DNA of 64,000 nucleotides from Candidatus Thalassolituus haligoni (GTDB lineage Bacteria; Pseudomonadota; Gammaproteobacteria; Pseudomonadales; Oceanobacteraceae). The notes under the pieces were generated by a model. It was not told where the DNA came from and ran no database searches. It was given only the letters and a program-made list of their open reading frames with translations. Every line of letters starts with the position of its first letter. Position 1 is the first letter of the stretch. Positions 50,249 through 59,984 of this stretch are shown piece after piece. The position numbers and the translations under genes are program-made. The stretch covers positions 62,001 to 126,000 of the forward strand of contig NZ_CP139482.1 of NCBI RefSeq assembly GCF_041222825.1, given 5' to 3'.

Positions 50249-50964
50249 ACTAGGGCCAACGCTCCATGATTTGCACTATTGCCAGACAAGGCTTGCTGGA
50301 CTTGAACCCGGCCGCCGATACTGACGTTGTAAGCTATATTCCAGTTGATATCGGTTGTGGCTGAAAGCAGCGGCACGGTTGTGTCGTCACCCTCGTCGTC
50401 CCAGCGGGTTGAACCGCCTGAACTCTTGCCAACACCAACTCCCAAATATCCATCCCATGACCAGCGACCGTTCTCGGCGAAAGGAAAGCGCTTTCCTGCC
50501 TCCAGAGAGTACCAGTCATCATTCGTGTCGGTAGAACGGGTAATGCGTACAGCCGCTGCCTGATCAAACAAAATAAAGTTGGCACCGAGTGTCAGAGCGG
50601 TTTCAGAGGTTGCAGCCAGTTCAAACTGGGGATTGTTTTCGTCACTATTGTCACGAAACTGCAGTGGCTCCAGGCGCTTGATGTTTTCTGGCAACGCTTC
50701 GAGCGAGTCGATACTGATCCAGCCCTGATACTCTCCAGCCTGTACATACAACCAGTCGAGCTGGCGTTTCAGGGGGATAAGCGCCGTATCAGACGGTATG
50801 TCCGTCGAAACCGGATAGGTATCTGCTGGACCCATTCTTAACTGAATGGGTGCTGCGGTCGCAACAGAAACGAGGCCGACACTCAGTGCCAGAGCCTTGG
50901 TCAGCATGAGCAGTCTGCCGAGATGGAACATCGGACGCTGCTTTGTTTCTGGATTCGCCTGCAT
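50230..50964 (-). CDS. Outer-membrane beta-barrel protein with SH3-like domain (first gene of the motor operon)
   Basis: The 244-aa protein has a signal peptide (ATAA|PIQL), an SH3b-like domain (LRMGPADTYPVSTDIPSDT, then LDWLYVQAGEYQGWISIDSL) that could touch peptidoglycan, and a C-terminal barrel ending ALVWKIRF. It is a second member of the same outer-membrane family as its neighbour. ATG 50964 has AAGGAA 11 nt upstream; ATG 50931 is a possible later start. It is preceded by a good sigma-70 promoter. Confidence 0.85.
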   Translation of the reverse strand: MQANPETKQRPMFHLGRLLMLTKALALSVGLVSVATAAPIQLRMGPADTYPVSTDIPSDTALIPLKRQLDWLYVQAGEYQGWISIDSLEALPENIKRLEPLQFRDNSDENNPQFELAATSETALTLGANFILFDQAAAVRITRSTDTNDDWYSLEAGKRFPFAENGRWSWDGYLGVGVGKSSGGSTRWDDEGDDTTVPLLSATTDINWNIAYNVSIGGRVQVQQALSGNSANHGALALVWKIRF

Positions 50965-51023
50965 ATCGGCACTAGTTCCTTGTGTGAGTTACCAGTATTC
51001 GTGGCGGTGGCACAACGGCGGGC

Positions 51024-51052
51024 AGTATGCTTAGCCAGTTAGTGCTCGTCAA
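51024..51052 (-). promoter_or_regulatory. Sigma-70 promoter of the motor operon
   Basis: On the minus strand TTGACG (51052-51047) and CATACT (51029-51024) are 17 bp apart, about 60 bp before the first start codon. Confidence 0.7.
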
Positions 51053-51741
51053 CACAGTGTATCAATTATGTTACATCACGTTAATTCAGACACGTTTTGT
51101 GCACTTCGTCGACCAAAATAAAAATAATGGGCAGATGACGAGGTGGCGAGCCTAGCAGCCTAATTGGACGGTTTTATGTCAGTTGGAATACAAATAGAAG
51201 GGGCAGCGGTGATTGTCCGACATGGCGATTCAGAGCAAATTTCCTGACAAATGCTCATTTTATGGCACCGTTGCTGCCCTGAAGGCAGGCAAGCGCGTTC
51301 GCACCCCAATAATATTAATCCCTGCGGTGATCAGAGCTGCTGGTCATTTGCTTGTATTCAACAAAGACAACTAAATATGAGTTGAGGCTGGAATATTGGG
51401 CGTTGCTATCTGTTTTTGAGCTAACAAAAGCGATTATCTGAACGGATTAATTTCACAAAATGTGAATTGATTCCGGTTCAGTGGGCATGCCTTTGCTCTC
51501 TTGAGTCGTCAGAATATAGATAAATTGTCGGATTGCTTGCCGATCCAAAAAGCCGCGTTGGCGGCGTGATAGCGCGCTATCTGGCTGAAACACGGTTAGC
51601 GGCAATGGCAATAAGGACAGTCGCGGCCGATATCCAATCAATCTGAAAAAGTTGTTACATAAATTTACATAAACGGGGATATTATGCGGTAACAGGGTTC
51701 CGAGCGGGATCGGTTCATGTGCTTCTGTGGCGGGAAAATGG
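51053..51741. other. Long gap with a perfect palindrome
   Basis: About 690 bp AT-richer than its surroundings, between the divergent motor operon and the PAS-GGDEF-EAL gene. It holds TTCACA-N3-TGTGAA at 51452-51466, a perfect inverted repeat. A minus-strand open frame at 51453-51752 has no ribosome site and overlaps the start of the GGDEF gene, so it is not called. No RNA gene was recognised. Confidence 0.5.
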
Positions 51742-53640
51742 ATGTCTTTCACCTCATCGCGTATTACTGATAATTATGGTTGGCTGGAAAACTACAGCCA
51801 GCTGATTTTACTGCTAATGGTCGGAATTATCTTGGCTATGCCCTTGATGAGTGGGGCAGGTGTGCGGTATTGGCTGATGTTCTGGGGGCTGACGACAGCG
51901 CTGCTAGTGACTTATCGTGCCCGGCTGTTACAGCGTACCCAGAGTCATTTGCAGCAGCAAAGCGAGTTGTTGCAGGCCATTTGTGATGGCCTGCCCGATG
52001 GGGTGTTTTTCAAGGATCGTCGCGGGGTGTACTGCTACGTTAATGAACAAATATCTCAAGGAATTGGCCGCGACCCTGTGGGTAAAACAGACTTTGAGCT
52101 GTTTGATGCCGATGTTGCCCGGCGGCACCAGAGTGTTGATGAGGAAACGATTCATCAAGGTGCTCGTTACCGTAATGAGGAATGGGTAACGTCGGCAAAT
52201 GGTGAGCGTATTCTGATGGAAATCAGCAAGTCGCCACTTTTTGACCGTCAGGGGCAATGTCTGGGGGTGCTCGGTGTAAGTCGTGATGTGACCGAGTTAC
52301 GCAAGATTCAGAACAACCTTGAATTTATTGCTCATCATGATGCCCTCACTGGGTTGGCCAATCGTACCCTGTTGTCGAAAAAATTCGATTATGCGTTACG
52401 TCTGGCACGACGACAGGGAGGAAATCTGGCGGTGCTGTTTTTTGATCTCGATCAGTTCAAGGGGATCAATGACACCTTTGGCCACGATGTCGGGGATCTG
52501 CTGCTACAGGACGTTGCCCGTCGTTTCTGCAGTAATCTGAGAGATTCTGATCTGTGCGCCCGTCTTGGCGGCGATGAATTTATTCTTGTGCTACCGGAGT
52601 CAGGAACGCGTGCCAGCCTGACTTCCAAGGCTGAACAGCTGTTATCAGTTATTTCCGAACCGTACCAACTGAATGGTCATCTGCTTTCCCTTAGTAGTAG
52701 TGTTGGCATCAGCCAATTTCCTCAAGATGGCGACAATTTTACGATGCTGGTTCGTCATGCCGACGCCGCCTTGCACCAAGCCAAGCAAAATGGCCGCAAT
52801 GGATTTTGCTTCTATGAACCGTCGATGCTTGAAACTCTAAACGATCGATCGACCCTGGATCATGATTTGCGTGATGCGGTCAGCCTCAGTCAGCTGGCGA
52901 TGATGTATCAGCCACAATTTCGTTTTGGTGACAACCAGCCGCGACGGGTCGAGGCGCTGATGCGATGGTTGCATCCGCAGCTGGGTAATGTGTCACCGGT
53001 GGAATTTATTCCTATCGCAGAAACGACTGGCCAGATTCACAGCATGGGCCAGTGGGCACTGGAGCAGGCTTGTAAGCAGTTTTTGGCCTGGCGTGAACAG
53101 GGGTTATTGCTGGAAAAAATCGCCATTAACGTGTCGGCGATTCAGATCAACGCCGGATTTGCCTCACGGCTGATGGCGTCGCTGGCAGACATGGCATTTG
53201 ATCCGGCCTGGTTGGAGTTGGAAATTACTGAGACGGCGATGATGAGTGGTATTACGGAAGTCACCCGTCAGATCAGCTTGCTGCGTAATCAGGGGGTCGA
53301 ATTCTCGATTGATGACTTTGGCACCGGCTACTCATCTTTAAGCAAACTCAAATCCATGCCGGTGACGGTGCTGAAGATAGATCAGTCGTTTGTGCGGGAT
53401 ATCAACGACGATATCAGTGATTATGAAATCGCCCGGGCCATTATTCTGATGGCCAAAAGCCTTGGCTTAACGGTGGTGGCTGAAGGGGTGGAATCGCGTG
53501 CGCAAGCTGCGATTCTTCAGCGGCTGGGATGTGACTGGGGGCAGGGGTTTCTGTTCAGTCCACCCTTAACGGGCGACGATTTTTTAAATCGATACGCCGA
53601 CAGTGCACTCCGTCGACCCTCTGTGGTCGGGATCGAATAG
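51742..53640 (+). CDS. Membrane PAS-GGDEF-EAL protein (c-di-GMP metabolism)
   Basis: The 632-aa protein has two membrane segments in its first 65 residues, a PAS domain (AICDGLPDGVFFKDRRGVYCYV), a GGDEF domain with intact RLGGDEF, and an EAL domain with intact EALMRW, ITET, DDFGTGYSS and KIDQSFV. Both activities could exist, so it may make or break c-di-GMP according to the PAS signal. The ATG at 51742 is preferred over the GTG at 51727. It is divergent from the motor operon across 780 bp; a shared function is only a guess. Confidence 0.92.
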   Translation: MSFTSSRITDNYGWLENYSQLILLLMVGIILAMPLMSGAGVRYWLMFWGLTTALLVTYRARLLQRTQSHLQQQSELLQAICDGLPDGVFFKDRRGVYCYVNEQISQGIGRDPVGKTDFELFDADVARRHQSVDEETIHQGARYRNEEWVTSANGERILMEISKSPLFDRQGQCLGVLGVSRDVTELRKIQNNLEFIAHHDALTGLANRTLLSKKFDYALRLARRQGGNLAVLFFDLDQFKGINDTFGHDVGDLLLQDVARRFCSNLRDSDLCARLGGDEFILVLPESGTRASLTSKAEQLLSVISEPYQLNGHLLSLSSSVGISQFPQDGDNFTMLVRHADAALHQAKQNGRNGFCFYEPSMLETLNDRSTLDHDLRDAVSLSQLAMMYQPQFRFGDNQPRRVEALMRWLHPQLGNVSPVEFIPIAETTGQIHSMGQWALEQACKQFLAWREQGLLLEKIAINVSAIQINAGFASRLMASLADMAFDPAWLELEITETAMMSGITEVTRQISLLRNQGVEFSIDDFGTGYSSLSKLKSMPVTVLKIDQSFVRDINDDISDYEIARAIILMAKSLGLTVVAEGVESRAQAAILQRLGCDWGQGFLFSPPLTGDDFLNRYADSALRRPSVVGIE

Positions 53641-53713
53641 CTGCAGAGTGATTGCCCATCTTGCAGGCCTCAGTCACAATCGCCCTACCTGAACTCAGTC
53701 GTATCCAATTCCA

Positions 53714-55966
53714 ATGACGCAAACCAGCTATACCGATGATGGCGTAGAACGCCAGTCGCTGCGACAGTACACCGAGAATGCCTACCTCAACTACTCCATG
53801 TACGTCATTCTTGATCGTGCCTTGCCCCATGTAGGAGACGGACTCAAACCGGTACAGCGTCGTATTATTTATGCAATGAGCGAGCTGGGCCTGAAAGCAA
53901 CGGCCAAGTACAAAAAATCCGCCAGAACCGTGGGGGATGTGCTGGGCAAATACCACCCGCATGGTGATAGCGCCTGCTACGAAGCGATGGTGTTGATGGC
54001 GCAGCCGTTTTCCTATCGTTACCCGCTGATTGATGGCCAGGGTAACTGGGGTGCACCCGACGATCCGAAATCCTTTGCGGCGATGCGTTATACCGAGGCC
54101 AAATTGTCCCCCTTTGCGGACGTATTGTTATCCGAACTTGGTCAGGGGACGGTGAATTGGCAGCCCAACTTTGATGGCACCATGGACGAGCCGACCACCC
54201 TGCCGGCGCGTTTGCCCCATGTGCTGTTGAATGGAACAACCGGCATTGCCGTTGGTATGGCAACGGATATTCCTCCGCACAACATTCGCGAAGTGGCCAG
54301 TGCCTGCATTCACCTGCTGGATAATCCGGGCGCCAGCAGTGACGATTTGTGCCAGCTGGTACAAGGGCCTGATTTTCCCACCGAGGCGGAAATCATTACC
54401 CCGCGTGACGAGTTGCGCAAACTTTACCAATCGGGCCGTGGCAGTATCAGAATGCGAGCGGTCTACACCCGTGAAGACGGTGATATTGTGATTACCGCCC
54501 TGCCACATCAGGCTTCCGGTTCCAAAATCATGGAGCAGATCGCCGCCCAGATGCAGGCGAAAAAGCTGCCGATGGTGGCTGATCTGCGGGATGAATCCGA
54601 TCATGAAAATCCGACCCGGCTGGTGATTGTGCCGCGTACTCGCAAAGTGGATGCGGAAGCCGTGATGGCGCACTTGTTTGCGACCACCGATCTGGAGCGT
54701 AACTACCGTGTCAATATGAACGTTATCGGTCTGGATGGTCGACCGCAGGTAAAAAACCTGCTCACCATGCTGAACGAATGGCTGACCTATCGAACAGCAA
54801 CCGTCCGTCGTCGGCTCCAGTTTCGTCTCGACAAGGTACTTGCCCGGCTGCATATCCTCGAAGGTTTGCTGGTTGCCTTCCTTAATATCGATGAAGTGAT
54901 CGAGATTATTCGTCAAGAAGAGCAGCCCAAGCCGGCGCTGATGCAACGTTTTGGCATTTCGGACATACAGGCCGAAGCGATTCTGGAATTAAAACTGCGA
55001 CACCTGGCCAAGCTCGAAGAGATGAACATTCGTGGTGAGCAGGATGAACTGGAAAAGGAACGCCAGCAGTTGGAGAAGACGCTTGGCTCCGAGCGGCGGT
55101 TGAAAACCCTGATTAAAAAAGAGATCAGTGCCGATGCCGAGAAATACGGCGATGATCGTCGCTCCCCGCTGGTGCTGCGCTCGGAAGCCAGAGCGCTGAC
55201 GGAAGCTGAGCTACTGAGCTCTGACCCCATCGTGGTGGTACTGTCTCAAAAAGGCTGGATACGGGCGGCGAAAGGCCATGATGTGGATCCAGAAAAGCTG
55301 AGTTACAAGTCAGGGGATGCGTTTCTTCAAGCCATTCCGGGCAAGAGTAATGAGCCCGTTGTGTTACTGGACGACACTGGCCGCAGCTATAGCCTGATTG
55401 CCCATACGTTGCCGAGTGCTCGTGGCCAGGGAGAACCCTTGACTGGGCATTTGAACCCTCCGGCGGGTGCGGTATTTGAGCACATGCTCATGGGGCAGGA
55501 CAGTGACGAATACCTGTTATGCAGTGATGCGGGCTACGGATTCATTACCCGCTTTGCCGATATGCAAAGCAAGAACAAGGCTGGCAAGGCATTGATCACA
55601 TTGCCTCCGAATGCCCGTGTGCTGGCACCAGGTCTGCTGCCTGCGGGTAGTGATGTATGGATCGCGACGGTGACGAATGAAGGCCGATTACTGGTCTTCC
55701 CGGCTGCCGATTTACCTCGGCTGGGCAAGGGCAAGGGCAATCGACTGATCAATATCAGTGCTGCTCGCGCCTCTGCGGCAGAAGAGCTGATGGTATCGGT
55801 GCGGGCATTCCACACGACAGATATCCTGCTGGTGTATTCCGGCAAGCGCCATCTGAAATTGAAGTTCAGCGATCTGGAGCATTATCTGGGTGAACGCGGG
55901 CGGCGAGGCAACAAGCTGCCACGGGGTTTCCAGAGCGTTGACCGGCTGGATATTGTGCAACCATAA
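53714..55966 (+). CDS. parC: DNA topoisomerase IV subunit A
   Basis: The 750-aa protein has the catalytic tyrosine in MRYTEA (Tyr126) and the quinolone-pocket sequence [12 protein letters not shown] with Ser86 and Glu90, the wild-type residues at the classic resistance sites. The C-terminal beta-pinwheel repeats follow from about residue 500. It cuts and rejoins DNA with ParE (37025) to unlink chromosomes. It starts 73 bp after the GGDEF-EAL gene. Length fits ParC (about 750) rather than GyrA. Confidence 0.97.
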   Translation: MTQTSYTDDGVERQSLRQYTENAYLNYSMYVILDRALPHVGDGLKPVQRRIIYAMSELGLKATAKYKKSARTVGDVLGKYHPHGDSACYEAMVLMAQPFSYRYPLIDGQGNWGAPDDPKSFAAMRYTEAKLSPFADVLLSELGQGTVNWQPNFDGTMDEPTTLPARLPHVLLNGTTGIAVGMATDIPPHNIREVASACIHLLDNPGASSDDLCQLVQGPDFPTEAEIITPRDELRKLYQSGRGSIRMRAVYTREDGDIVITALPHQASGSKIMEQIAAQMQAKKLPMVADLRDESDHENPTRLVIVPRTRKVDAEAVMAHLFATTDLERNYRVNMNVIGLDGRPQVKNLLTMLNEWLTYRTATVRRRLQFRLDKVLARLHILEGLLVAFLNIDEVIEIIRQEEQPKPALMQRFGISDIQAEAILELKLRHLAKLEEMNIRGEQDELEKERQQLEKTLGSERRLKTLIKKEISADAEKYGDDRRSPLVLRSEARALTEAELLSSDPIVVVLSQKGWIRAAKGHDVDPEKLSYKSGDAFLQAIPGKSNEPVVLLDDTGRSYSLIAHTLPSARGQGEPLTGHLNPPAGAVFEHMLMGQDSDEYLLCSDAGYGFITRFADMQSKNKAGKALITLPPNARVLAPGLLPAGSDVWIATVTNEGRLLVFPAADLPRLGKGKGNRLINISAARASAAEELMVSVRAFHTTDILLVYSGKRHLKLKFSDLEHYLGERGRRGNKLPRGFQSVDRLDIVQP

Positions 55967-56047
55967 GGCTGATTCGAGCGGACAATGTGAAGTGTTGTAA
56001 GGCCACGCAGGTGCAGGGTGGCCGTGCTGTATCCGTATCTGAAACAA

Positions 56048-56614
56048 TCAGTCAGTTACCACAAACAGCCGGAAACAGAACTCTTTGGTGGTTTTGCTTT
56101 TACGCTCTTGCCAGTTGGCGGGCCAGGCTGGCGCTAGCACCGTCTCGTATTCGGTGTAGATCAAGGCGCCAGGGAGGAGCGTAAGAGCGTCAATGGCGGG
56201 CTGCAGCAGGTTTTTGCCGAACGGTGGATCCAAAAAAACCAGATCAAAAGGTTGTGGATTCTGCTGCAACCAGAGTAAGGCATCACCAGCCCACACCTGG
56301 GCATGGGTTGCGTTCAGCGTCCCAAGGTTATCTTTCAGTTGAATAGCAGCCTTCGGGTGCTTTTCCAGAAAAACGACATCTTTGGCACCTCGGGACAGCG
56401 CCTCGATACCGAGCGCACCACTCCCGGCAAAAGCGTCCAGTACGCGTGCGCCTGCCACGTCAAACTGCAACCAGTTAAAGATGGTTTCACGCACTCTGTC
56501 CATGGTTGGGCGCAGGCCATCCACTGCCGGAAAACGCAGCCGACGGGAACGCCATTCGCCGCCAATAATTCTCAGTTGTTGGGTGGGTGACTTGCTCACG
56601 CGGAATCTCATCAA
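56048..56614 (-). CDS. rsmD: 16S rRNA guanine-966 N2-methyltransferase
   Basis: The 188-aa protein has the RsmD pattern: IIGGEWRSRRLRFP, then RPTMDRVRETIFNWL, the SAM motif VLDAFAGSGALGIEALSRG and the catalytic FLDPPFG. It methylates G966 of 16S rRNA in the 30S assembly. It is divergent from ftsY, the standard arrangement in gammaproteobacteria. Confidence 0.95.
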   Translation of the reverse strand: MMRFRVSKSPTQQLRIIGGEWRSRRLRFPAVDGLRPTMDRVRETIFNWLQFDVAGARVLDAFAGSGALGIEALSRGAKDVVFLEKHPKAAIQLKDNLGTLNATHAQVWAGDALLWLQQNPQPFDLVFLDPPFGKNLLQPAIDALTLLPGALIYTEYETVLAPAWPANWQERKSKTTKEFCFRLFVVTD

Positions 56615-56768
56615 TGACTACGGATATCGGCGGATGGTATCAAGCACAGCCTGAATGTCGACATCCATATTGCAACCAGACACATCAAAAACGCTGGAAT
56701 AGTGGTAGCATAGCCGCCAATTTCAGCCGTTTCCGGCTCCTCCCCCAGCCACGCTGACAGTGAACGCC

Positions 56769-58112
56769 ATGTTTGATTTTTTTAAGCGCAAAAAGAAAAA
56801 CCCGCAAGTCACCGAATCATCGGCAGAGGCCGAGCAGATCACCAGCCCGGACGTTGTTGCTGATCCGGAATTGACCGGGATAGATAGTGAAGCCGACGTT
56901 GTCGACAGCGCCCCAGCGCCAGAACCGGCTGCTGCCGATGCAAAAGCGACGATTGGAAAGGCAATGGATGTTGAGTCGCCTGCCAATGCCACCGAAAATG
57001 ACAGCAGCACTGAATCAGTGCTTGCAAGCCATGACGAAAGCCCCGAAGAGGTTATGCCTGAACCGGTTGCTGCCGGCACGAAAGCGGCCCTCGCACCGGA
57101 TGCTGATGAGCCGGAGAGCGACCCGATCGATACGGGCAGTCAGCCCAGTTCTGTTGTTGAAGTAGAGGTGGCACCTAAACAGGGCTTTTTTGCCCGTATC
57201 AAGGCTGGCCTGAGTCGCACTCGCAGCAACCTGACCGATGGTCTGGCTAACTTGCTGTTGGGTAAAAAGGCCATCGACGATGATTTGCTGGAAGAGCTGG
57301 AAACCCAGTTGATCATGGCGGATGTCGGTGTGGAAGCGACGGCCGATATTATGGCCCGCCTGACGGAGCGCGTTAGCCGCAAGGAACTGAAAGACTCTGA
57401 TGCCCTGTACGATGCCCTGATCGATGAATTGAAAGGCGCACTGTCACCGGTCGAAGCACCGCTGACCGTGACGACCAGTAAGGCTCCCTTTGTGATTCTG
57501 ATGGTGGGTATTAATGGTGTCGGTAAAACCACCACCATTGGCAAGTTGGCCCGTCAATTCCAGAGTGAAGGCAAAAGTGTGATGCTGGCCGCCGGCGATA
57601 CCTTTCGGGCTGCTGCGGTGGAACAATTACAGGTCTGGGGTGAACGCAACCAGGTGCCGGTGATTGCCCAACATACCGGGGCTGATTCTGCCTCGGTGAT
57701 TTTTGATGCCCTGCAAGCTGCTCAAAGCCGCAAGGTAGATGTACTGATTGCGGATACAGCGGGGCGACTGCACAACAAAGACAACCTGATGCAGGAGCTG
57801 GAAAAGGTCGTTCGGGTGATGAAAAAACTGGATCCGGCAGCCCCTCATGAAGTCATGTTGGTACTGGATGCCGGTACCGGCCAGAATGCGATTAACCAGA
57901 CCCGGCAATTCCTCCAGACGGTCGGTGTAACGGGGCTGACCCTGACCAAACTGGACGGTACCGCCAAGGGCGGGGTTATCTTCGCGTTGGCGAAGCAGTT
58001 TGGGATACCGGTGCGCTTTATTGGTGTCGGTGAAGGCATTGAGGATCTGCGTCCGTTTCATGCGGGCCAGTTTATCGACGCCCTGTTTCAGCGCGACAGC
58101 AGCGGAGACTGA
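56769..58112 (+). CDS. ftsY: Signal recognition particle receptor FtsY
   Basis: The 447-aa GTPase has an acidic A domain (residues 1-130, many Glu/Asp/Ala), then the N and G domains with GVNGVGKTTTIGKLA, DTAGRLHNKDNLM, LTKLDGTAKGG and GVGEGIEDLRPF. It receives SRP-bound ribosomes at the membrane. ATG 56769 (MFDFFKRKKK) fits the family; GTG 56760 is three codons earlier. ftsE follows after 3 bp, so ftsY-ftsE-ftsX is one operon. Confidence 0.97.
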   Translation: MFDFFKRKKKNPQVTESSAEAEQITSPDVVADPELTGIDSEADVVDSAPAPEPAAADAKATIGKAMDVESPANATENDSSTESVLASHDESPEEVMPEPVAAGTKAALAPDADEPESDPIDTGSQPSSVVEVEVAPKQGFFARIKAGLSRTRSNLTDGLANLLLGKKAIDDDLLEELETQLIMADVGVEATADIMARLTERVSRKELKDSDALYDALIDELKGALSPVEAPLTVTTSKAPFVILMVGINGVGKTTTIGKLARQFQSEGKSVMLAAGDTFRAAAVEQLQVWGERNQVPVIAQHTGADSASVIFDALQAAQSRKVDVLIADTAGRLHNKDNLMQELEKVVRVMKKLDPAAPHEVMLVLDAGTGQNAINQTRQFLQTVGVTGLTLTKLDGTAKGGVIFALAKQFGIPVRFIGVGEGIEDLRPFHAGQFIDALFQRDSSGD

Positions 58113-58115
58113 TCG

Positions 58116-58799
58116 ATGAGCATGGTTCGCTTTGATCAGGTGAGCAAACGCTACGCTGGGGGAAAGGAAGCGCTCAGTGGTGTCAGTTTTGAACTGGAAC
58201 GCGGTGAGCTGGCTTTTCTTACTGGCCACAGCGGGGCCGGTAAAAGCACCTTACTGAAGCTGATGATGTTGATGGAACGTCCGTCTCGTGGTCAGGTGTT
58301 TGTTGATGGCCAGAATCTCAATCGATTGCGCCAGGGGCAGGTACCCTATCATCGTCGCAAGGTTGGTGTGGTCTTCCAGAACCATCAGTTGCTGTTTGAT
58401 CGACCGGTTTACGACAACGTTGCATTACCCTTGCAGATTGCGGGCTATTCACCACTCGACTGCGCCAGGCGAGTACGTGCCGCGCTGGATTCCGTTGGAC
58501 TGTTGCATCTGGAGCAGCGTAATCCCATTGAATTATCTGGTGGTGAGCAGCAGCGCGTCGGTATCGCCCGTGCGGTTGTCAATAAACCATCGTTATTACT
58601 GGCCGATGAGCCGACAGGTAACCTCGACCCGGAGTTATCAGCAGAAATCATGAATCTGTTTGTACGCTTCCAGCAAGTCGGCGTGACGGTATTGATAGCG
58701 ACTCACGATATCGCCCTGATCGAGCGTATGGGCAAGCGCCGCCTGATTCTTGATCACGGTCAGATGGGAGGTGATCTCCATGTCGGCAACGCCGGATAA
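58116..58799 (+). CDS. ftsE: Cell-division ABC ATPase FtsE
   Basis: The 227-aa ATPase has a Walker A GHSGAGKSTLLK, signature LSGGEQQRVGIARA, and Walker B LLLADEPTG. With FtsX it controls peptidoglycan hydrolases at the septum via a periplasmic partner such as EnvC. Its stop overlaps ftsX by 20 bp. Confidence 0.96.
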   Translation: MSMVRFDQVSKRYAGGKEALSGVSFELERGELAFLTGHSGAGKSTLLKLMMLMERPSRGQVFVDGQNLNRLRQGQVPYHRRKVGVVFQNHQLLFDRPVYDNVALPLQIAGYSPLDCARRVRAALDSVGLLHLEQRNPIELSGGEQQRVGIARAVVNKPSLLLADEPTGNLDPELSAEIMNLFVRFQQVGVTVLIATHDIALIERMGKRRLILDHGQMGGDLHVGNAG

Positions 58800-59820
58800 A
58801 AAGCGCGGAGCGGTAGCCTCTTCCCGTCGAACCGCAGTTGGCAATCAAACAGCCCGATCGGCCGGTACCTCCTCGGGGGCATCGGCACAGAAAATCGGCA
58901 TCGGACATCGTGTTGTTGCCTGGCTGGCCCATAACCAGCTGGTGGCAGTGGAGACGCTGCTGACATTACTGGCCCGTCCTGCCTCCAGTCTACTCACTTG
59001 GCTGGTTGTTGCCATCGCCTTGACGTTGCCCGGAGCGTTGTGGATGTCGTTAACCAATGTTGAACAGTTAAGCGGCAATTTTCAGCAGTCTGGGCGCATC
59101 ACCTTGTATTTACAGTCGGGCACAACCACCGCAGACGGGCTGGCATTGGAGCAACGGATCCAGCAGTTGGGGTCTGTTGTTGAGACTGAATATGTCAGTG
59201 CCGATCAGGCCCTGGCACAATTCAGCGAAGCCAGCGGACTGTCGAATGCCCTGGATATGCTCTCAGAAAATCCCTTGCCAGCGACCATTCTGGTCGAGCC
59301 ACCACTAGGGCTGCCAGCCGAGCAGTTGCAACGCTTGCTGGAACAGCTGGAATCGTTCCAAATTGTAGCAAGAGCACAGCTGGATATGGCCTGGTTGGAG
59401 CGACTGCGTTCCATTCTGGCGTTAGGGCAAAGATTGATCTGGGTGTTGGGTATTATGCTGGCGCTGGCTATTTTGCTGGTGGTGGGCAATACCATCCGTT
59501 TATCTATTGCTGCACGAGTAGATGAAATTCGAGTGATCAAGCTGGTGGGGGGAACCGATGCCTATGTGCGCCGTCCCTTCCTTTATACCGGTTTGTGGTA
59601 TGGCATGGTTGGAGGGCTGCTGGCCTGGTTGATGTTGATTGGTTGCTGGCTACTGCTCAGAAATCCGGTGGCGGAGCTGTCATCCTTATACGGTTCCGGA
59701 TTTGAGTTACAACCCTTGTCTGCCAGTGCCGCTCTGACACTGTTGCTCGGGGCCATGTTACTGGGCTGGTTAGGCGCGTGGTGGTCGGTCAGTCGCCATT
59801 TACATGAGATAGAACCCTGA
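58780..59820 (+). CDS. ftsX: Cell-division permease FtsX
   Basis: The 346-aa protein has an N-terminal cytoplasmic region, four membrane segments (starting LTWLVVAIALTLPGALWMSL) and a large periplasmic loop between the first two, with the FtsX signature EIRVIKLVGGTDAYVRRPFLYTG (as VIKLVGGTDAYVRRPF). ATG 58780 overlaps ftsE; GAGGTG lies just upstream. Confidence 0.95.
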   Translation: MSATPDKKRGAVASSRRTAVGNQTARSAGTSSGASAQKIGIGHRVVAWLAHNQLVAVETLLTLLARPASSLLTWLVVAIALTLPGALWMSLTNVEQLSGNFQQSGRITLYLQSGTTTADGLALEQRIQQLGSVVETEYVSADQALAQFSEASGLSNALDMLSENPLPATILVEPPLGLPAEQLQRLLEQLESFQIVARAQLDMAWLERLRSILALGQRLIWVLGIMLALAILLVVGNTIRLSIAARVDEIRVIKLVGGTDAYVRRPFLYTGLWYGMVGGLLAWLMLIGCWLLLRNPVAELSSLYGSGFELQPLSASAALTLLLGAMLLGWLGAWWSVSRHLHEIEP

Positions 59821-59869
59821 TGTACGGGTTTGTGGTGAGATTGTTCCTGCAATGGAACTCAGTGCTGGC

Positions 59870-59899
59870 TTGGATGTCGGAGAAACCGGGTGCTACACT
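59870..59899 (+). promoter_or_regulatory. Sigma-70-like promoter of rpoH
   Basis: TTGGAT (59870-59875) and TACACT (59894-59899) are 18 bp apart and 85 bp before the rpoH start. The 5' leader could fold into a temperature-sensing structure, as in Escherichia coli, but this cannot be judged by eye. Confidence 0.55.
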
Positions 59900-59984
59900 G
59901 CCCTGTAAATTCAGATTTTGTAGCGACCCCACTGCAGTTTGCGTGGTCAATTGATTCGCTACCTTGTCGCTTATGGAGTATGTA

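Noticed and set aside
51452-51466. A CRP site
   Set aside because: CRP sites read TGTGA-N6-TCACA; here the halves are reversed and only three bases apart.
51453-51752. A minus-strand 99-aa frame upstream of the GGDEF gene
   Set aside because: There is no ribosome site, it overlaps the GGDEF gene start, and no protein pattern is recognisable.
53969-53983. Quinolone-resistance changes in parC
   Set aside because: Codons 86 and 90 encode Ser and Glu, the wild-type residues.
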